In this document: positions 14,552-18,448 of the stretch, one piece after another | How the letters are laid out: each line of letters opens with the position of its first letter | How positions within the stretch are numbered: position 1 is the stretch's first letter | NCBI GenBank assembly: GCA_949948825.1 | Contig: CATLIJ010000013.1 | Coordinates: 1 to 18,448 of the forward strand | DNA: 18,448 nt | From: an uncultured Clostridiaceae bacterium | GTDB lineage: Bacteria > Bacillota > Clostridia > Lachnospirales > Lachnospiraceae | Reading direction: 5' to 3' | Notes under the pieces: generated by a model | What the model saw: the letters and a program-made list of their open reading frames with translations, nothing else | The model's database searches: none | What the model was told of the DNA's origin: nothing | Made by a program: the position numbers and the translations under genes

Positions 14552-14633
14552 GCCCCCTCCGTGAAAAGTAACATCCAATGAACCTGTATTTCCTGTATTT
14601 CAAAAAAAGAAAAATCGAAAAAAGAAAGGGGGC
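14552..14633 (+). promoter_or_regulatory. Possible ribosome-site sequestering pair
   Basis: GCCCCCT (14552-14558), directly after the last hairpin, is perfectly complementary to AGGGGGC (14627-14633), the purine-rich stretch that would serve as ribosome site ten bases before ATG 14643. Alternative pairing could make translation depend on how the leader folds. This is a proposal from base complementarity only. Confidence 0.35.
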
Positions 14634-14642
14634 TTCCTGCCC

Positions 14643-15866
14643 ATGAACAATAAAAGACTCCTTCTATTCCTCTTTATGGGAGGTTTTTTTATCATCACCA
14701 TCCTTGGCCTGTATCTTGCCTCTGTAGGGGAGCCAGACCTGCTGGTCCTGCTTACATGCGCTTCCTCCCTGAGTATCTTTTTTGTGCTTCCTCTGGTATT
14801 AACCGGATATAACCTGGTGTACTGTTTTCGGGATTGGGAGAACATTACAAACCGCAAAACCGTTCTGGCTGTGGAGATCCTCACATTGATCCTTGGCTCT
14901 GTCTTCACTCTGCTTTTGGCATCCCTTTCTGATATTAAGTTTAAGGCAGACTGGACTGCTACTTTGATTAACAATCAGACCCACAGCCCCATCTGGCCTG
15001 CCGCATGGCCCGCAGTGCGCCTTTGTCTGATCCTGGGGATTTTGGGCTATCTTATTTTAAGGTGCATTCCCTTAAGAAAAATGCCCCCTTTGGTGACAGT
15101 TCTTGGCATCTCCTCCATGGGAGCCGGAATGGTGATGTGTGTGGCCTGGATCCTGCAGGTATTCAGCATAGATGGCATTGAATGCCTTTTATGCCTGTTT
15201 CCTTTTAATTGTGTGCTGATTGGAGTCAAGATAGTCCGGGAAAAAGCCGCTGACTGGAAGAAAATCGAAGAATTCGAAAAACGCCGGTTTTCCAATCCCC
15301 TTCTGGAACGCCTGAACCAGAAAATGATGGATTCCGCCACCTGGCCCTTTCAGGCATTCCTTTTATTCTGGCCTGTGATTGGCCTTTGCCTGATTGTGCT
15401 GTCCCTCTTTGGCCAACGGCCGGACAACCTGATCCGGGCCTGGACAGAGACCAGCGACTGGAATCTGTCCACAAAGATTTCTCCGCCTAATGTGATGTAT
15501 GATGACCATTATCTGTGTACTGTGGCTGCCGGAGGCCATAGGCCGCTGGTAAAGCCATTGCGCATGGGCGTTCGCCATGGACATCCAGTGACCGTCAACC
15601 GCCAGCTGTGTATTGCCAATGCCTTTGAGCAGCTTCTGGAGGAACGGCTGCCCCGCTTTCACCGCGGATTACGGAATTTTTATGACACTTATGGCTTTCC
15701 CATTGCCCGCAGAATCCGCTCCCCCTATACGGCTGATCTGATTTATGTGCTTATGAAGCCTCTGGAATGGTTTTTCCTGGCAATTCTCTATCTGGCTGAT
15801 GCCAGACCAGAAGACCGGATATGGATGCAGTACATCCCGCCTGTTCCGAAGACATTTACAAAATAG
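14643..15866 (+). CDS. Uncharacterised polytopic membrane protein
   Basis: 407 residues; not recognised with confidence (possibly of the DUF6688 type, from memory). About seven hydrophobic segments are seen (roughly 6-26, 32-60, 74-95, 122-141, 148-175, 178-197, 238-256). A polar region of about 280-365 looks like the conserved core: LCTVAAGGHRPLVKPLRMG, RHGHPVTVNRQL and IANAFEQLLEE. A last hydrophobic stretch lies at 373-394. The many His and Arg residues at 298-325 could bind a ligand or metal, but no known active site is evident. Start: AAAGGGGG ten bases before ATG 14643. It stands alone on the plus strand behind the structured leader. I see no terminator hairpin in the 21 bp before the convergent dehydrogenase, only a T-rich tract. 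Confidence 0.8.
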   Translation: MNNKRLLLFLFMGGFFIITILGLYLASVGEPDLLVLLTCASSLSIFFVLPLVLTGYNLVYCFRDWENITNRKTVLAVEILTLILGSVFTLLLASLSDIKFKADWTATLINNQTHSPIWPAAWPAVRLCLILGILGYLILRCIPLRKMPPLVTVLGISSMGAGMVMCVAWILQVFSIDGIECLLCLFPFNCVLIGVKIVREKAADWKKIEEFEKRRFSNPLLERLNQKMMDSATWPFQAFLLFWPVIGLCLIVLSLFGQRPDNLIRAWTETSDWNLSTKISPPNVMYDDHYLCTVAAGGHRPLVKPLRMGVRHGHPVTVNRQLCIANAFEQLLEERLPRFHRGLRNFYDTYGFPIARRIRSPYTADLIYVLMKPLEWFFLAILYLADARPEDRIWMQYIPPVPKTFTK

Positions 15867-15887
15867 GTCTTATCTTTTTTTGTACTT

Positions 15888-17072
15888 TTATCTCTCTGCC
15901 GCCATCCGATAAATCGCCAGCATATCCTCCTCATGGAGCACTTTTGCAGACCCCTTGGCCCCGCCGCTGGCAATGCTGCACTTGTGGGCCATAAGCTTTA
16001 GCTCCTCCTCTGTGGGAGTGATTCCCAGCTCTGCAAAAGAAGTCGGCATATGGATGGAACGGTAAAAATCCTCCATAGCCTCAATTCCCTTTAAGGCAAC
16101 CTTCTCCTGGGCGCCTTGCTCCTTAACTCCCATCACCTTCACCGCAAAACGGTAAAACCGCGGCAGGCAGCTCTGGTATACATATCTGGCCCAGCTGCCC
16201 CAGATTGCCGCAAGTCCTGCTCCGTGAGCCACATCATACAGGCCGCCCATCTCATGCTCCAGACCATGGCTGGCAAAATCTCCTCCGTCATTGCCGCAGC
16301 CAGTCAGTCCGTTGTGGGAAAGGCTTCCTGCCCACATCACCTCAGCCCTCGCGTCATAATTTTCCGGTTCTTCACAGAGGATCTTTGCATTTCGGATCAC
16401 TGTAACCATCAGGCCCTCTGCCATGCTGTCCGTAAGCTCCATGTTTCCGCCGCTGGTAAAATACCGCTCCATGGTATGCATCAGAATATCCGTACACCCA
16501 CATGCAGTCTGATAGTCTGGCAAAGTAACCGTCAGCTCTGGATTCATGATGGCAAAACGGGGACGGCAGACATCATTGTTGTACCCGCGCTTAATGCCTC
16601 CCTCCTCCTTGGTGATCACTGAGCTGTTGCTCATCTCGCTGCCAGCAGCAGCGATTGTCACCACAGTTCCAATGGGAAGACAATCTTTTGCCTGTCTGGT
16701 ATGATCATAAAAATCCCATACATCTCCCTCATTGGCCACACCATATCCAATGGCCTTAGCCGAGTCAATCACACTTCCCCCGCCAATGGCAAGGATAAAA
16801 TCCACCTTCTCCTTTTTTGCCAGAGCAATTCCCTCATACACCAGGGAAAGCCTGGGATTCGGCACCACGCCTCCTAGCTCCACAAAAGAAATCCCCTCTT
16901 CCTCCAAAGATTTCTTTACCCGGTCCAGCAGTCCGGAGCGCACCACACTTCCGCCCCCATAATGGATCAGCACCTTGCTGCACCCCTGCTCCTTCACGTA
17001 TCTGCCCGTCTCCCTCTCAGTCCCTCTGCCAAAAATAACCCTGGTTGGTGTATAATATTGAAAATTAAACAT
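15888..17072 (-). CDS. Iron-dependent alcohol dehydrogenase (BdhA/YqhD type)
   Basis: NAD(P)H-dependent aldehyde/alcohol oxidoreductase of the group III iron alcohol dehydrogenases, probably reducing aldehydes such as butyraldehyde or methylglyoxal. 394 residues, usual length. The N-terminal Rossmann-like domain carries GGGSVID (97-103). The iron-binding set is inferred as Asp195, His199, His269 and His283, from CGCTDILMHTMERYF, FASHGLEHEM and VAHGAG; the 14-residue spacing of the last two matches YqhD. GGAGAGGG precedes ATG 17072. It lies 99 bp downstream of the thiamine-diphosphate enzyme on the same strand with no terminator between, so co-transcription is possible. The physiological substrate cannot be told. 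Confidence 0.93.
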   Translation of the reverse strand: MFNFQYYTPTRVIFGRGTERETGRYVKEQGCSKVLIHYGGGSVVRSGLLDRVKKSLEEEGISFVELGGVVPNPRLSLVYEGIALAKKEKVDFILAIGGGSVIDSAKAIGYGVANEGDVWDFYDHTRQAKDCLPIGTVVTIAAAGSEMSNSSVITKEEGGIKRGYNNDVCRPRFAIMNPELTVTLPDYQTACGCTDILMHTMERYFTSGGNMELTDSMAEGLMVTVIRNAKILCEEPENYDARAEVMWAGSLSHNGLTGCGNDGGDFASHGLEHEMGGLYDVAHGAGLAAIWGSWARYVYQSCLPRFYRFAVKVMGVKEQGAQEKVALKGIEAMEDFYRSIHMPTSFAELGITPTEEELKLMAHKCSIASGGAKGSAKVLHEEDMLAIYRMAAER

Positions 17073-17171
17073 AATCCCTCTCCTTTTTCCTCTTACAATC
17101 TTCTCATACTTCCTGTTTTTTCACATAACACACATTTGCAGGCTCCCTTATGCAGGCCTTCCCCAGCTCCT

Positions 17172-18448
17172 TTAAATACCCCCGCGCCACACCTCCGGCT
17201 CAATAAACGGAGCCATATCATCCAGTGACGGAGATACGATCTGTCCGTCCGGCAGAATCTTGGAGGAGGACTTGGGAGCAAAATCCTGCTTTGGATCAAC
17301 AATCGCCTCGCAGATACAGGGACCCTTCCAATCCAGAACCTCCTCCAGAACCCGTCTGCACTCTGCCTCCTTTTCCAGTGAAAAATACTGGATGCCAAAA
17401 GCCTCAGACAGCTTCTCAAAATCCGGAAATCCCACGCCGCTTTCCGGATCAATTCCCACAAAGGGCGGCCGGAACAGATTCATCTGAGTCTGGCGGATAG
17501 AATGATAGCCATGGTTATTGAGAAGAATAATTTTCACATCCAAATGATTGTAGGCAATGGTAGCCAGCTCTTGGAGATTCATCATAATGCTTCCATCTCC
17601 GTCAATACAGATTGTCCGCCGATTCGGGTCTGCCACCGCAACTCCAAGAGCCGCCGGAAGCCCGTAGCCCATGGCTGCACAGCCGGAATTGGAAAACATC
17701 CGCTGTCCCTGTTTGATCTTTGCCGCCTGAAATGTAACCACGCAGGCGCTTCCATTTCCGCAGATAATCTGGTCATCCCTTTTCAGCATATCAAAAAGAA
17801 GATCCATAAAAATATAAGGGTTCACCGGCCCGCCCTCCGGATTGTGATAGCTTTCCAGCGCCACAGGATATTTTTCCACCAGACTGCGGCACCATTCCTT
17901 CCACGGACCATGCTCCTTTGCCGGAGAGTACCCGGTATTTAAAATTTTCTTTAAAAATTCCTTTACCTCCCCATGTACCGGCAAATCCGGCCTGACCGTA
18001 GGCTTTGCCAGCTCTCTGGCATCAATATCCACCACAATCTTGTAAGCATTCTTACCAAAATCAAAATGATTGTACCCAATCATGCGAAGGTTCATCCGGC
18101 ATCCAAGGCTTAAAAGCAGATCACAGTTCTGCAATGCATAGTTACCAGGCCTTGTCCCCACAGTTCCCGGCATTCCGGCATAATAAGGATTGTCAAAAGC
18201 CACCAGATCATTGGCATTCCATGCTGTCACCACAGGAATCTTCATCTTTTCCACCACTGCAAGCAGCTCTTTGCCTGCATCTGCCAGTCTCACGCCAGTA
18301 CCTGCCAGCAGAAGCGGAGCCCTGGCTTTTTTAATTTTTTCCAGAATTTCCTTTATAAGACTGTCCCTGATCTCCGGCGTCCGCCACATTTTCTCCTGCT
18401 GTAAATCAAAGTGGGCCAGTTCCTCAGTGTTCACATGAGCGCCCTGAA
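17172..18448 (-). CDS. Acetolactate-synthase-like thiamine-diphosphate enzyme (5' end cut)
   Basis: C-terminal 424 residues or so of an IlvB-like ThDP enzyme; the N-terminal pyrimidine-binding domain lies beyond the right edge. The reading frame stays open to the edge (QGAHVNTEEL), so the GTG at 18434 is an internal Val, not a start. The central domain (APLLLAGTG, DLLLSLGCRM) is followed by the diphosphate-binding domain. It shows GNGSACV, GYGLPAALGVAVA and the ThDP/Mg motif GDGSIMMNLQE ending in LLNN (about 17515-17615). GYHSIRQTQ, GVGFPDFEKLSEAFG and the tail PSLDDMAPFIEPEVW match the pattern of IlvB-like proteins in surface-sugar gene clusters rather than branched-chain amino-acid ALS, as I recall them. 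The substrate is unknown. Confidence 0.9.
   Translation of the reverse strand, partial: QGAHVNTEELAHFDLQQEKMWRTPEIRDSLIKEILEKIKKARAPLLLAGTGVRLADAGKELLAVVEKMKIPVVTAWNANDLVAFDNPYYAGMPGTVGTRPGNYALQNCDLLLSLGCRMNLRMIGYNHFDFGKNAYKIVVDIDARELAKPTVRPDLPVHGEVKEFLKKILNTGYSPAKEHGPWKEWCRSLVEKYPVALESYHNPEGGPVNPYIFMDLLFDMLKRDDQIICGNGSACVVTFQAAKIKQGQRMFSNSGCAAMGYGLPAALGVAVADPNRRTICIDGDGSIMMNLQELATIAYNHLDVKIILLNNHGYHSIRQTQMNLFRPPFVGIDPESGVGFPDFEKLSEAFGIQYFSLEKEAECRRVLEEVLDWKGPCICEAIVDPKQDFAPKSSSKILPDGQIVSPSLDDMAPFIEPEVWRGGI

Noticed and set aside
14421..14603. 60-codon minus-strand frame over the hairpin array
   Set aside because: It is produced by the inverted repeats; no ribosome site, and its translation is not protein-like.
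17073..17171. Terminator or separate promoter between the ThDP enzyme and the dehydrogenase
   Set aside because: Only a direct repeat GCCTGCA is seen; no stem with T-tract and no good pair of promoter hexamers.
18434..18434. GTG at 18434 as the start of the ThDP enzyme
   Set aside because: The frame continues open to the window edge with family-like residues (QGAHV) and a full-length enzyme needs about 150 more N-terminal residues.

Overview
The window looks like chromosomal DNA of a gut Firmicute, most likely a Lachnospiraceae-type Clostridium or Blautia relative. The reasons are moderate GC, textbook sigma-A promoters (several with exact 17-bp spacing), AGGAGG-type ribosome sites, a CIRCE/HrcA-type heat-shock operator, a clostridial-style methyl-accepting chemotaxis protein, and many gut-Firmicute families (AAA-ATPase-like/PD-(D/E)XK protein, bacterial Suv3-type helicase, class C26 amidotransferase). 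The genus is an inference; no rRNA gene is present. No CRISPR array, tRNA, insertion sequence or phage module was seen.

Layout. Positions 1-1161 (minus) hold the N-terminal part of a sensor histidine kinase that runs off the left edge. It has a consensus promoter preceded by two perfect 18-bp tandem repeats. Next is a chemotaxis receptor (1463-3295, minus) with its own promoter and terminator, then a divergently transcribed DNA topoisomerase III (3605-5830, plus). An Hsp20 chaperone (5999-6439, plus) lies behind a CIRCE operator and ends at a strong bidirectional terminator shared with the opposing operon. That operon (10148 down to 6544, minus) joins a polytopic membrane protein to a Suv3-like RNA helicase through an ATGA overlap. 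Divergent from it, on the plus strand, are a class C26 glutamine-amidotransferase-like protein (10397-11092), whose nucleophile motif looks rearranged, and a hexapeptide-repeat sugar O-acetyltransferase (11186-11800).

Positions 11850-14274 (minus) are a tight gene pair: an AAA-ATPase-like/PD-(D/E)XK protein and a metallo-beta-lactamase-fold hydrolase 13 bp behind it. A back-to-back divergent promoter pair then leads on the plus side into a leader of roughly 220 nt. This leader contains three abutting near-perfect hairpins (14439-14549) and precedes an uncharacterised polytopic membrane protein (14643-15866). The right end (minus) carries an iron-dependent alcohol dehydrogenase (15888-17072) and the C-terminal part of an acetolactate-synthase-like thiamine-diphosphate enzyme (17172 to the right edge).

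The genes do not form one obvious pathway; this is mostly core or housekeeping sequence with several small transcription units. The parts I would look at first are the hairpin array at 14439-14549, the Cys/Gly exchange at the active-site elbow of the C26 protein, the tandem palindromic boxes before the kinase promoter, and the membrane-protein/Suv3-helicase operon. I found no gene cluster that I could defend as a new multi-gene system.
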